From Prunus persica (lineage: Eukaryota; Streptophyta; Magnoliopsida; Rosales; Rosaceae), in NCBI RefSeq assembly GCF_000346465.2, contig NC_034014.1:7716890-7780889 (forward strand): a stretch of DNA of 64,000 nt. The letters run 5' to 3'. Shown piece by piece: positions 12,661 to 22,644 of this stretch. The notes beneath the pieces are model-generated. The model saw nothing but the letters and a program-made list of their open reading frames with translations. It did no database searches and was not told where the DNA came from. A program made the translations under genes and the position numbers. Position 1 is the first letter of the stretch. Each line of letters starts with the position of its first letter.

Positions 12661-14119
12661 ATATTCTATAATTTATCCAAACATGACCTTCAAGTGATCA
12701 AATAACTATAATAATACAAATATTGGTTTAAAATTGTTCAACTGCTCTTATTAATCAGAAAGGTGCAATACATTATACATTTATATGATAGATGCATTTG
12801 GATTTTGTCACGTACCGAAAGCTGTGGAACTGTGGTACCTTGTATGGCCCCCCACCTTATAGAAACGACATGTGTGTATATTTTCAGGTGGGGAAGGACA
12901 AAAGGACGGAGGTTAGAACAAGTTGTCCGTTTAAGTATTATTGTATGTACACCGTTGGTGGTGGTTCTAATGGGGGCTAAGTGTACTGTGAATAGCTTAA
13001 TTGGGACATTTTTGGAAATAATTCTTTCATAAAATATTAAATATATCTTTGAATTTACGAAGAACCACCACAAGTAGGTTGAAGGGGCGATAACCACTCC
13101 AGGTCTTCATGTCGATTATCTCTCGAAAGTTCTAGGCAACTACATGCTTAGGTACCTTAACAGGGAAAAAGAAAGAAGGACCACAGAACCATTATGAATC
13201 GAACTTGTGGATTGGATGCACGCATGAGATTACATGATGAAAAATTCAAAAGACTGAAGAAGAACCACAGAACCAAGCTTTTAATGCAGAGACATGCATT
13301 TCACACACTGCCAATAAATTTGTGTGATGGAGGCTGAATCCGTGTCAAAATTTTAGACCATGTTGTACTGCTTCATAAGCATGCGTACGTCCGTCCTCCA
13401 GGTCTTTTCATGGCACTGCAGATGCATCATATTTTGGAGGGAAAGTGGAAGATCATATTATATATGGATTGATTCAATTAAGAAGCACATGATATATGTA
13501 CTTCGTACAAGCTTTTCGCATGAGAGATAAGATATTTGAAGCTGGGTTATTCTACGAATATATTAAGCCAATCTTAATCCGGTGGACATCTTTCGCACAC
13601 TGAAAATGTTATGAATCCATCGTTCTTTTGCTCACCCACAAATTTCAAGACACTAAAATCTTGTGAGATATTAGAACGACATCGGTCCTTGTAAAGCATA
13701 AGCTATGCCTTTCGTAAAACACGTTTAAGAACAAAACTATAAGCTCACTATATTTTTGTGCTTGTGAAAACATAATTGATTGGGATGCTATCTGGGTTGA
13801 GATCGAGTTGACTGGTTAGCTCGTAATCATTATAGGCTTGGTTAACCATAGCTCGTTAAATTTCATAATGAAATTAGACAGAGGAATCATTTAATATAAC
13901 GCATGGAAACAGATGAGTAGCAGTGTCGTAAATGATTTCGGTAGAGGAAGAAGTTGACATGACAAGAGGGACGTCTCATGCTAAGTTGGAAGCTATAATA
14001 AGTCACTCACTCACATGGGCTGGTCTCCCCAAAGTTGACTCCACACAGTGCAGCACCTTGTCGTTTCTCTTTTCTTGCTAGTCAATACTGTAAATAGAAA
14101 CCGTCCAGTACCCTAACAC

Positions 14120-14126
14120 TATATAA
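14120..14126 (+). promoter_or_regulatory. TATA box of SAUR copy 1
   Basis: TATATAA lies 86 bp upstream of the ATG in a block conserved in all three copies (CTAACGTACCAAAAATACCA just downstream). About 160 bp further up, a second conserved block contains GACGTCTCATGCTAAGTTGG. Its GTCTC core resembles auxin-response elements, though a canonical TGTCTC is not present there. Confidence 0.7.
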
Positions 14127-14205
14127 TAAAGTGATCTAACGTACCAAAAATACCATCAATCAAACATAGATCAAAAGAAAATAAACTAAATAAAGCACAA
14201 TATTC

Positions 14206-14592
14206 ATGGCCAAGTCTAGAACCACTAGTATTACTTGCAAGAAGAAGAAGAGCATTGTCAAGCTCAAAATTGTAGTCGAAAAGCTTAAAAAAAGTCTATT
14301 GTGCGGTAGGTCAAAATCATCAGTTTCCAACTGCGATGACTCAAAAAATGTGTCCGAAGATGTGAAGGAGGGTCACTTTGCTGTGATAGCTGTGGATGGA
14401 GATGAACCAAAGAGATTTGTGGTTGCATTGAGTTACTTGACGCACCCAACTTTCTTGAAGCTATTGGAGCAAGCAGCTGAGGAGTATGGTTTTGACCATG
14501 AAGGTGCAATCACCATTCCTTGTCCGCCAAGCGAGCTTGAGAAGGTTTTACATGATGATCAGCAATGGCAAGAGGAAGAAAGGCTCGTCTAG
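14206..14592 (+). CDS. SAUR-family auxin-responsive protein, copy 1
   Basis: Small Auxin-Up RNA protein of 128 residues. SAURs act at the plasma membrane or cytosol; many bind PP2C.D phosphatases and promote acid growth. The SAUR core runs from KEGHFAVIAVDGDEPKRF (residue ~56) through LSYLTHPTFLKLLEQAAEE and YGFDHEGAITIPCPPSELEK, preceded by a basic N-terminus rich in Lys/Ser. Intronless, as usual in the family. The C-terminus ends early at EERLV: relative to copy 3 the sequence after EEER has lost bases, so the Ser-rich tail (SSDGNW...CKAMVQS) found in copies 2 and 3 is out of frame here. The core is intact, so function may survive. The start is the ATG conserved in context in all three copies. 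Confidence 0.9.
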   Translation: MAKSRTTSITCKKKKSIVKLKIVVEKLKKSLLCGRSKSSVSNCDDSKNVSEDVKEGHFAVIAVDGDEPKRFVVALSYLTHPTFLKLLEQAAEEYGFDHEGAITIPCPPSELEKVLHDDQQWQEEERLV

Positions 14593-15158
14593 TAACTGGG
14601 GTTTTTGTAAAACTGTGGTACAGAGCTACTGATCATGAACAAGATTTCTCTCTTCTCCTAGCCTCGCCCAGTGAGAGGCTTACACCGTAGAGATGAGGAG
14701 TGTAGATTCTATTGGGGCACTGATAAGATTTGTTGTATAAACACAAACAGATTCTTGCCCCTTCTTAAATTCTTAAACCCTAGATACAGTAACTAGAAGC
14801 CCTCGAAAGATGTGTGAAAGGCGTTTTGCATTATTTCTTTAAGCATTTTAAGACCTTTTTGGGATGATGTATCCGATCAGTGATATGTTCTCTTCACACA
14901 AAACTGGATTGCACACTTTCATGCTGGAAATAATACAATTAATGTCCATATACAGTCAGCCAAGGAGTTCATTTGCGCCTGTTGGTACAACTATATGACC
15001 TTAATCAGCACCGCGACAGGCTTAAATCATACAACTTGCCATGCATGATGCATCTATAGGACCTGCAATTGTTGTTTTTTCTTTCTTTTCCGGATATTAA
15101 TTTATTTATTACTTTTCATATTTGACATATTCTGCTGTTTGGTTCGGTGTGTCTCTTA
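14593..15158. other. SAUR 3' flank and spacer
   Basis: Contains the 3' UTR of SAUR copy 1, including the out-of-frame remnant of the shared C-terminal tail (14600-14632). Nothing else recognised. Confidence 0.4.
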
Positions 15159-15460
15159 GAGCATCTCCCCAATATCAAACATTAAATTTGAATGTGATGA
15201 CGTAAGTGGGAATTTGATATATAATATAGTTTTACATTCCACTTGATATGTCAAATTAAAATATTATTTTATTACTTTGTTGGCACATTCATTGAAAAAT
15301 AATGAAATAACATCACAAAGTCAAACAATCAAAAATAACAGCATGGGATATAAATGTTATTTCACGTAGGATTTAACATTTCAGTTGGAGTGAGTTTCAG
15401 CTATTTTTTATACATGCCAAAGATGTCATGTTGAATTTAACATCTCCATTGGAGATGCTC
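15159..15460. mobile_element. PIF/Harbinger-like MITE, 302 bp
   Basis: Left terminus GAGCATCTCCCCAATATCAA; right terminus, reverse-complemented, GAGCATCTCCAATGGAGATG. The TTA target duplication is at 15156-15158 and 15461-15463. Internal sequence is AT-rich and partly self-complementary (AAATTTGAATGTGATGACGT against CATGTTGAATTTAACATC). Non-coding. It sits at the junction between SAUR units 1 and 2. Confidence 0.8.
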
Positions 15461-17739
15461 TTATGGAGCGCAAATACACACACATATATAATATAAAGTT
15501 ACTTGAAAAGAAACCGTACATACTTAGTTATCAAATTCTTCTATGCGAAAAGCCAGAAATTTTATGGCATCTTTATAAGTTGAATATATCTTAAGTTCCT
15601 AATCTGATCTAGTTGTTACTTATTTGGAATATGATTTTTATGAGACCACCGTCATCGGGTGAAAAAGTTGGTAGTCTTATCTTATTTTCTGAGTAACCAC
15701 TTCCTAGTCCTAAAACTAGATTAGGGAACTTTCCGTTAGCTAGGGAAGATTGTTTTGATACCAAATACTCGTACGTAATTGATTACTTTTTGTTTTTTTC
15801 TTGATTTGGTCGACATTTAGAAATATCAATGTCGTTGTCAACGTAATTAGTAGCAGCCAATCACACATTATGGTTGTGATTGCTTTTTTTGACAACAATA
15901 TTCCATGTTAACTCTTCAAATAGCAATGTGCCGAGTTCAAACTCATCAGAATGATGGGGTCCTTTCCGTACCTACCCAACGAATACAAAAGCGAACCTTA
16001 ACTAACTAGTGCCTGTGGTTTCTCCCTTCTGTTGAGACCTTTATATTCAATAATGAATCACTCTTGAAATTAATCGAGATGGGGTGTCATTTATTGAACC
16101 TGCATTGTTGGTCTTTCTCTAACAAAATATCTAGGTGTAACCAGCTAGATTTTGATCCCACAAATATCACTTTTTCCATGCCTATCACAAAATTTTAGAT
16201 TTTTTCAGTTCCATATCATCGACAAAACGATGGACCGTGAAAACGAAAGACACGAGACTAGACGAGTGAGTGCGTGAGTGAGTGAGTGAGTTGCAAGCAC
16301 TAGGGGCCCTAGCTTAGACTCAACCTTTTTTTTTAATGACCTTATGGCCTTTTGGGGTGCTGCAAATTGCAACCAAAAGCTTATCACGTGGAAGAAACCC
16401 AGAAACAATCATTACAGTTGTTTTGGAAGAGAAACAAACGTATAAAATTGGTTGGGTTTATTAAATGCAACCAATTTGTAAGAATTAACTAAATCCAGGA
16501 CCTCAGTGCAAACACCTATGATCCTCTAGAGTACTAATATACGTACAAGCTCATCCAATTTTACACGACCTTCAAATGCTCTATATCTGACCATATTCTG
16601 CTTTTTTTTATAAAAGTTGTTCACCTAAAATTGTTGCTGTGTAATTAGAAAGATGGAGTAGTACAGTTACAGTACATGATAGATTTTGAGGGATACTGAA
16701 AGCTCTTTTATTTTATATGTACTTTTCAGGTGGGGAAATACAGGACAGAGATTAGAGCAAGTTGTCCATGCAGGTACTGTTATATGTAGGCCTTATATGT
16801 ACACCATGTGGATTACAAGAATACTTTTATCACCACATCTATTGAAGGTGTTTTTTTTTTTTTTAACAAACGATATTGGGGGAGAGCGTTTACACAAATA
16901 TTTATTGGGTGCCTGGAGATTTCGAACCTTAAACAAGGGGGAAAAAAAAAAGAAGGAAAAAGTTGGGTTAAGTTAAAGTAAACATTTGAATCAATGAAAA
17001 ACACAATAAAGTAATTCTAGTGAACGCTCAAAGATCATAAGAGTAAAAAAATTAAAATTAAAATTAAAAAAAAAGATCTCCTTCCTCATGAAAGCCAAAG
17101 CTGGAACTGTTAACTCAACACCATGCCCATGTGGGAAGATGGAAAAGGTCTCCACGGTTTGAGAAAAGAACAAGATACTTATTTCAGAAATAAACATGAT
17201 GATCTCGTGGAATGCACGTGCATGAGATAAATGAAAATTTTAAACAAGAACCACAGAAATCGAACTTTAGAATGGAGACATGCATTTCACACATCAAAGA
17301 AATTTTGTGATGGAGGACGAATCCGCGTCAAAATTTTACACTGCGTACTTTAATCGAAAGCATGAGTACGCCCTGCAGGTCAAGCTCCTCAATGGAATCT
17401 GCAGATGTATTGTCTTTGGAAGGGAGATTATATTACATGCATTAAAAATAAGATTAAGGAGCACATAACCTAATTAAGTACTTCGTTTCGTATAAACTTC
17501 TGCGAGAAATAAGATAGTTGAAGATCAGTAAAGCAATAGCAGTGTCGTTAATGATTTTGGCCGGAGGAAGAGGTTGACATGACAAGTTAAAAGGGACGTC
17601 TCATGCTAAGTTGGAAGCTACTCACATGGGCTGGTTTCCTCCAAGTTTAACTCTACACGCTCACAACACAACTTTATCAACATTTCTCTTTCTTGCCATG
17701 TCAATGTAAATTGAAGCCGTCCAATCTTATCCCCAACAC

Positions 17740-17748
17740 TATATATAA
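17740..17748 (+). promoter_or_regulatory. TATA box of SAUR copy 2
   Basis: TATATATAA lies 82 bp before the ATG, inside the block conserved among the three SAUR copies. The GGGACGTCTCATGCTAAGTT module is at about 17592. Confidence 0.7.
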
Positions 17749-17821
17749 TGAAGTTAGCTAACGTACCAAAAATACCATCAATCCAACGTACAAAAAAGAA
17801 AATAGAATAAGCGCACTATTC

Positions 17822-18238
17822 ATGGCTAAGTCTAGAACTACAAGTACTACTTGCAAGAAGAAGAGCATTGTCAAGCTCAAAATTGTAGTTGAAAAGCTAC
17901 AAAGAAGTTTTTCATTGGGTAGATCAAAATCATCATCAAATTCCAACTTTGATGACTCAAAAAATGTGCCAGAAGATGTGAAGGAGGGCCACTTTGCTGT
18001 GATAGCTGTGGATGGAGATGAACCAAAAAGGTTTGTTGTGGCATTGAGTTACTTGACACACCCAACTTTTCTGAAGCTGTTGGAGCAAGCGGCTGAGGAG
18101 TATGGTTTTGACCATGAGGGTGCCCTTATGATTCCTTGCCAGCCAAGCGAGCTCGAGAAGATTTTAGATGAGGAACAAGGAGGCTCCTCTAGTGATGGTA
18201 ACTGGAGTTCTTGTAAAGCTATGGTGCAGAGCTGCTGA
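17822..18238 (+). CDS. SAUR-family auxin-responsive protein, copy 2
   Basis: 138 residues, no intron. Order: basic Ser/Thr-rich N-terminus (MAKSRTTSTTCKKKSIVK), a variable linker with SSSNSNFDDS, the conserved core HFAVIAVDGDEPKRFVVALS, then SYLTHPTFLKLLEQAAEEYG and FDHEGALMIPCQPSELEKIL, and a Ser-rich tail ending in AMVQSC. Near-identical core to copies 1 and 3 marks recent tandem duplication. Expected role as for other SAURs: promotion of cell expansion through PP2C.D inhibition. This is known for the family and not shown here. Confidence 0.92.
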   Translation: MAKSRTTSTTCKKKSIVKLKIVVEKLQRSFSLGRSKSSSNSNFDDSKNVPEDVKEGHFAVIAVDGDEPKRFVVALSYLTHPTFLKLLEQAAEEYGFDHEGALMIPCQPSELEKILDEEQGGSSSDGNWSSCKAMVQSC

Positions 18239-19319
18239 TCATCATCAAGTTTGATTTTTCGTAACTTTTCAGCAATATGGTGCTCTATTGTATGCATTTG
18301 CTCATGCATGTTCTCATTGTTTTGGCTCACCATAGAAGTGTTGGGATGAAGTTTGGGGTCGAAATCGGGAAGAAGATGTGTTTGACAGCCTCGTGTTAAC
18401 TTAGTGTTCGGAGTGGGGAAACCCTAAGAGTGACATTAAGAGAGGGTTACTGAGGGTGAGAGAGATTGAGAAGTAATTTACTAAAGATGAGATATGGAAC
18501 GTTGTTATTATTGGCAAGATCACTTATTATTTGCTATATCAGTCGAATCCCTTCTCTTCCTTGATTAAAAAACAAAAAACTGAAATCAATTTAAAATTGT
18601 TTTTACTTTTGTTACTCCTCCCTCTCATCATCCCCTCTCATCCTCTCTCTCAATCGCATCTTTGCTCCCATTCTCACTCTCATTTTCCTCTATACTCTAG
18701 CACAAAAAATGAAATATACTAAAATTAAAATGGTTATCAAACAGGCCCTTAGTTGATAGGTTTTTCTTGCAATCAACCTAAAACGTAATACTTTTCTTAA
18801 CATCTTTAGACTTGTAAGACCTTGTAAAAAAGGGCCAAATAATTTTTCCTTCTGTGAAAGTAAGTTCTATAAACATGAAGTTTGTTAAATTAGGTAATGT
18901 AGATTGACATTAATCCCTCTCAATTCATTACCGAAATATATGTTTGTAGGATAGATATTGCAACCCTGTACGTACTTTATGTTTGTGCTTGTCTTGATTG
19001 ATTGGTTTTCTCACAACCGCGTTCACATATTATATATCCTCTCATATTGCATCGTACGTGCCAGTTTTCATGACCATATGCATATGTCATGAAAAATACC
19101 ATTCAAACCAATCAAAATGGTCTTACCCCAACGGAAAGTCCTAAAAGTCTCAATTAGTTTCTCCCCCATCTAGTGGCAACAATGCTAATTAGTTTTATTG
19201 CCTGAAGAACATAATGGAGGCTGTTGTCGAGACCTTTTTCCGAAATGAATATCAATCTTGAAATTAATTTATGGGGGGTTTGGGCCTTTCTCTAACGAAA
19301 AATAAAAATATGGGTGTAA

Positions 19320-19906
19320 GAGCATCCATAATGGGCTCCCTAAATGATGTAGAACAGATGGCAGATTTTATCGCGGTTGAGCTAGAAAAAGGACGTAGTG
19401 GGAATATGCAGTTTTGTCGTCCAAGCTCCAATTAGGACGCAAAATACCATTTCGGAATTGGAACGACGCCACGAGTGTAACTCACAGCTTTGCTGTGATA
19501 TATGATGGATTTTGGCATTCTGAGGTCGTTTGGCCTTCCAAAACTGCAATTAAAGTTTGGTAGTTAATTTTCCAATAAATTCTGTTTTGGACAGTTTAGG
19601 AGTTACGTTATTAAGACTCCAAATTAATCCTGTTTTTTCAGTTTTATGTAATAACTCCCCTAGTGGTTGAAGGGTTGAGGGTTGTTGAGAATTGTGTATT
19701 TAGACAGGCTTGTCTAACGTTTCTGGCAACTCAGTTTTTAATAACATCATTCCAAGAGAGCTTCTCTTAATTTTCTGGTGGAATCCAGTTTTTCTTGTTA
19801 CTCAAGGTTTCGCTTGAAACCTTGCTTGTGCTGCGTCACTAAACTACCTCCTTAGCTAAAATTTAAGGAGGAATTGGAAAAACCCACATCCAATTATGCT
19901 CCCTAT
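19320..19906. mobile_element. Composite insertion (MITE ends around an LTR-like fragment)
   Basis: Defined by comparison: unit 2 reads GGTGTAA then CCAGCTAG, while unit 3 has about 590 bp between the same two blocks. The ends (GAGCATCCATAATGGGCTCC; right end, reversed, GAGCATAATTGGATGTGGG) look like a MITE. The interior (19590-19830, with AGGCTTGTCTAACG and CAAGGTTTCGCTTGAAACC) looks like part of a retroelement LTR. Classification is tentative; the insertion itself is clear. Confidence 0.5.
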
Positions 19907-21558
19907 CCAGCTAGGTTTTGATCCCCACAAATACATCACATTTTATTTTCCATGCCAATCTTTTTGTCTTCCATGTGATTGACAAAACGGTAGACCTTGA
20001 AACTGAAAGACAAGAGACTAGTCGAGTGAGTGAGTGAGCAATTTCATGTGCAAATTTAAATTCAGGCATTTAGGGCAGCTTTTTTATATGACCTTATGGC
20101 CTTTGAGGTGCCTGCAATTCCCCAAAACTTATCATCTGATGACTGCGTTGTGAACAAATTAAGTAACAAGAATATGCTATTTATATTTTCTCTGTTTAAA
20201 TTTTGAAAAGAGCAACCATCATTGCAGTACTTCAGGCGGGGAGGAAAAGACAAAAAAGGACGGAGGTTAATAGAGATATTTTAGGGAAGAAGAAATGAAG
20301 ATTATGGAGAAAACCAAATTGAGAAGGTTGGATAAATGAAAAACACAACCAAAAGAATGCTAGAGTGAACACTCAAAGATCATAAGAGAGTCAATTCTCT
20401 CTTCTTCATAAAAGCCAATGGCTGAACTGTTAACTCAGCTTAGGATGCCTTTTCATCACCATATGAATAACATGGAAAAAATGATATTTATTTTAGATAG
20501 AAAACCCGATGAATGCATGAAATTAAATTTTATTATACTCGACACAAGAACCACAGACAGAAGCAAGCTCTGAATTTGTGCAGTATATGTGTTGACATGC
20601 ATTTAACACGTCAAAGAATTTGTGTGATGGAGGCTGATCCGCGTCAATGTTTTACACCATGTGCTTTAGCGTTTTAATAAGCATGCGTACGTACGTCCTC
20701 CAGGGTCTACCATGCATGGTATCTGCAGGCAGATGTATGATCTTATGGAGGGCGCGAGTGAGAGATCATGTTATTCATTAATCAAATCAACAAGGACGTT
20801 TTCTAGGTTATTCTACAGTATTGAGCCGGTAATTAATACACAGATTTCATTTCACTCGCACTCGTTATCACTTTTTTACTCACACGCTTTAACATGTAAG
20901 GATTTTATTTTATTTTATTTTATTTGGTAATAAGGTGAGTAACATGTTATATTTTATGCTTGTGAAACTTGAAATGAGCATGGAATGCAATTTGGGTTGA
21001 CAGTCGGCCGGTATTAGCTTGTTATATTGCAATTATTAAGGGCTCTCATAATATGCGTTGAAAGTGTGAATCCCACATCGGGGAATTAATAATGTCTTAC
21101 TGAATAGTTTCAAAAGTTCTTGCTCGATTTCAATCTGGCCTAGCAGTTACCTCCCCATTAGAGCTTGCTTACTGCGAAATACAAAAGAATACAGAGATTT
21201 CTAGCTCTGTATAGTAAAATACTTGCGCAAAAAACTACTTACGACCATAATGAAGTTGGGTAGAAATTAATTGAGTAACGACATAAGATGAGTACTATAC
21301 ACAGTATAGTCAGTGTCGTTAACCAATTTGGTAGAGAAAGAGGTTGACAAGACGACTCATGGTAAGTTGGAACCTACAAGTCACTCACACTCACATGGGC
21401 TGGTCTCTCCCAAAATTTACCTACAAGTCACTCACATTCACATAAACTGGTCTCTCCCAAAATTTAACTCCACACAGTCATCAACACACCTTGTCCTTTC
21501 TATTTCATGCCAAGTCAATGTAAACAGAACACCCTCCAAATCTTATCCCCAACACTAA

Positions 21559-21565
21559 TATATAA
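21559..21565 (+). promoter_or_regulatory. TATA box of SAUR copy 3
   Basis: TATATAA is 138 bp before the ATG. The distance is longer than in copies 1 and 2 because the leader holds a short duplication: AAGTCTCTAGACCAAAG occurs at about 21607 and again at about 21657. Confidence 0.65.
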
Positions 21566-21696
21566 TAAAGTGAGCTAACGTACCAAAAATACCATCAAAC
21601 ATAGCTAAGTCTCTAGACCAAAGGCTACCCAAAAAACAAGAAAAAAGAAAAAGAAAAAGTCTCTAGACCAAAGAAAAATTAAGCACAAACACAAAC

Positions 21697-22125
21697 ATGG
21701 AAAAGTCTAGAACTAGTAGTGCTTGCAAGAAGAAGAATAGCATTGTCAAGCTCAAAGTTGTAGTAGAAAAGCTACAAAGAAGTCTATATTTGGGAAGATC
21801 AAAACCATCAAATTATTCCGATGACTCAACACGTGTGCCGGAAGATGTGAAGGAGGGTCACTTTGCTGTGATAGCTGTGGATGGAGATGAACCAAAGAGA
21901 TTTGTGGTGGCCTTGAGTTACTTAACACACCCAACTTTCTTGAAGCTATTGGAGCAAGCAGCTGAGGAGTATGGTTTTGATCATGAAGGCGCACTCACCA
22001 TTCCTTGCCAGCCACGAGAGCTTGAGAAGATATTAGATGACGATCGGCAATGGCAGAAGGAAGAAAGAAGCTCCTCTAGTGATGGGAACTGGGGTTCTTG
22101 TAAAGCTATGGTGCAGAGCTATTGA
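21697..22125 (+). CDS. SAUR-family auxin-responsive protein, copy 3
   Basis: 142 residues, intronless. Same architecture as copies 1 and 2: N-terminal MEKSRTSSACKKKNSIVKLK, linker with NYSDDSTRVPEDV, SAUR core GHFAVIAVDGDEPKRFVVAL followed by SYLTHPTFLKLLEQAAEE, then the full Ser-rich tail ending in CKAMVQSY. The tail shows that copy 1 lost its C-terminus by a frame change. It lacks the first-residue pattern MAKS of the others but is otherwise intact. Confidence 0.92.
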   Translation: MEKSRTSSACKKKNSIVKLKVVVEKLQRSLYLGRSKPSNYSDDSTRVPEDVKEGHFAVIAVDGDEPKRFVVALSYLTHPTFLKLLEQAAEEYGFDHEGALTIPCQPRELEKILDDDRQWQKEERSSSSDGNWGSCKAMVQSY

Positions 22126-22644
22126 TCATGAACAAATTTGGTTTTTCATATATATTATATATATGTCATGTCTCTTTGCTGTACCTCTGCCATCTTTTAC
22201 ATGGTGTATTAGATTAATTTGTTTTCATTTCTCAATAGTAATTTGCCCACGAGCAGAGGCAGAAAATTTTTGCCATATTTTTCATGGTGTTGGACTTGTT
22301 CTCTCATTTCTCAATAATCTGTCCAAGGAAGCCAGAAATTTCTTCTTTACTTTTCTCTGAAATAAAGCCATATATATATATTTTTTACTAAAATCATATA
22401 TACACCATTTTTTAGTGTATAAAACCCTTTTTGTTTGATTTGGGGACTCAGAATTTTATATTTGAAGGACAGCTAAAAGGTTACAAATAAATCATCCAAG
22501 AGGAAATGCTCAAATTAGGGAGGAGCTGTTAATGTAGGCGGCTCGATTCAAGCCATGATGTATAAGTCTCACATTGAAGAATACAGTAATAATCTACAGT
22601 TCAAATATAAGTGATTCACTCTTAATTTGAACTAATGAACTAAG

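Larger units (their letters stand above)
8165..14900 (+). repeat. SAUR segmental duplication, unit 1
   Basis: First of three tandem units sharing long flanking similarity as well as the SAUR gene. Landmarks shared with unit 2 include the stretch near 8175-8255 (compare 15690-15770), the stretch CAATAATGAATCA near 9770 (compare 16050), GATCCCACAAATATCAC near 9850 (compare 16155) and the gene promoter near 13930-14200 (compare 17540-17820). Unit 1 is the longest because it has taken in mobile elements at 8257-9066 and about 2.6 kb of DNA at 10080-12660. Ends are approximate. Confidence 0.65.
15640..18350 (+). repeat. SAUR segmental duplication, unit 2
   Basis: The most compact unit, about 2.7 kb, so closest to the ancestral layout. 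It shares upstream blocks with units 1 and 3, including the CTTTTCAGGTGGGGAAA segment near 16724 (compare 12884 and 20232) and the GATTCATTATTGAATATA-like segment near 16040. Boundaries are by eye. Confidence 0.65.
18980..22350 (+). repeat. SAUR segmental duplication, unit 3
   Basis: Third copy. It shares CTCACAACCGCGTTCACATAT (compare about 9518), GGTTTTGATCCCCACAAATA near 19915 and the promoter block with units 1 and 2. Interrupted at about 19320-19906 by an insertion absent from the other two. Confidence 0.6.

Noticed and set aside
12738..13097. 119-codon minus-strand frame and overlapping plus-strand frames
   Set aside because: The sequence belongs to the non-coding upstream part of SAUR unit 1; the corresponding stretch in units 2 and 3 does not keep these frames open.
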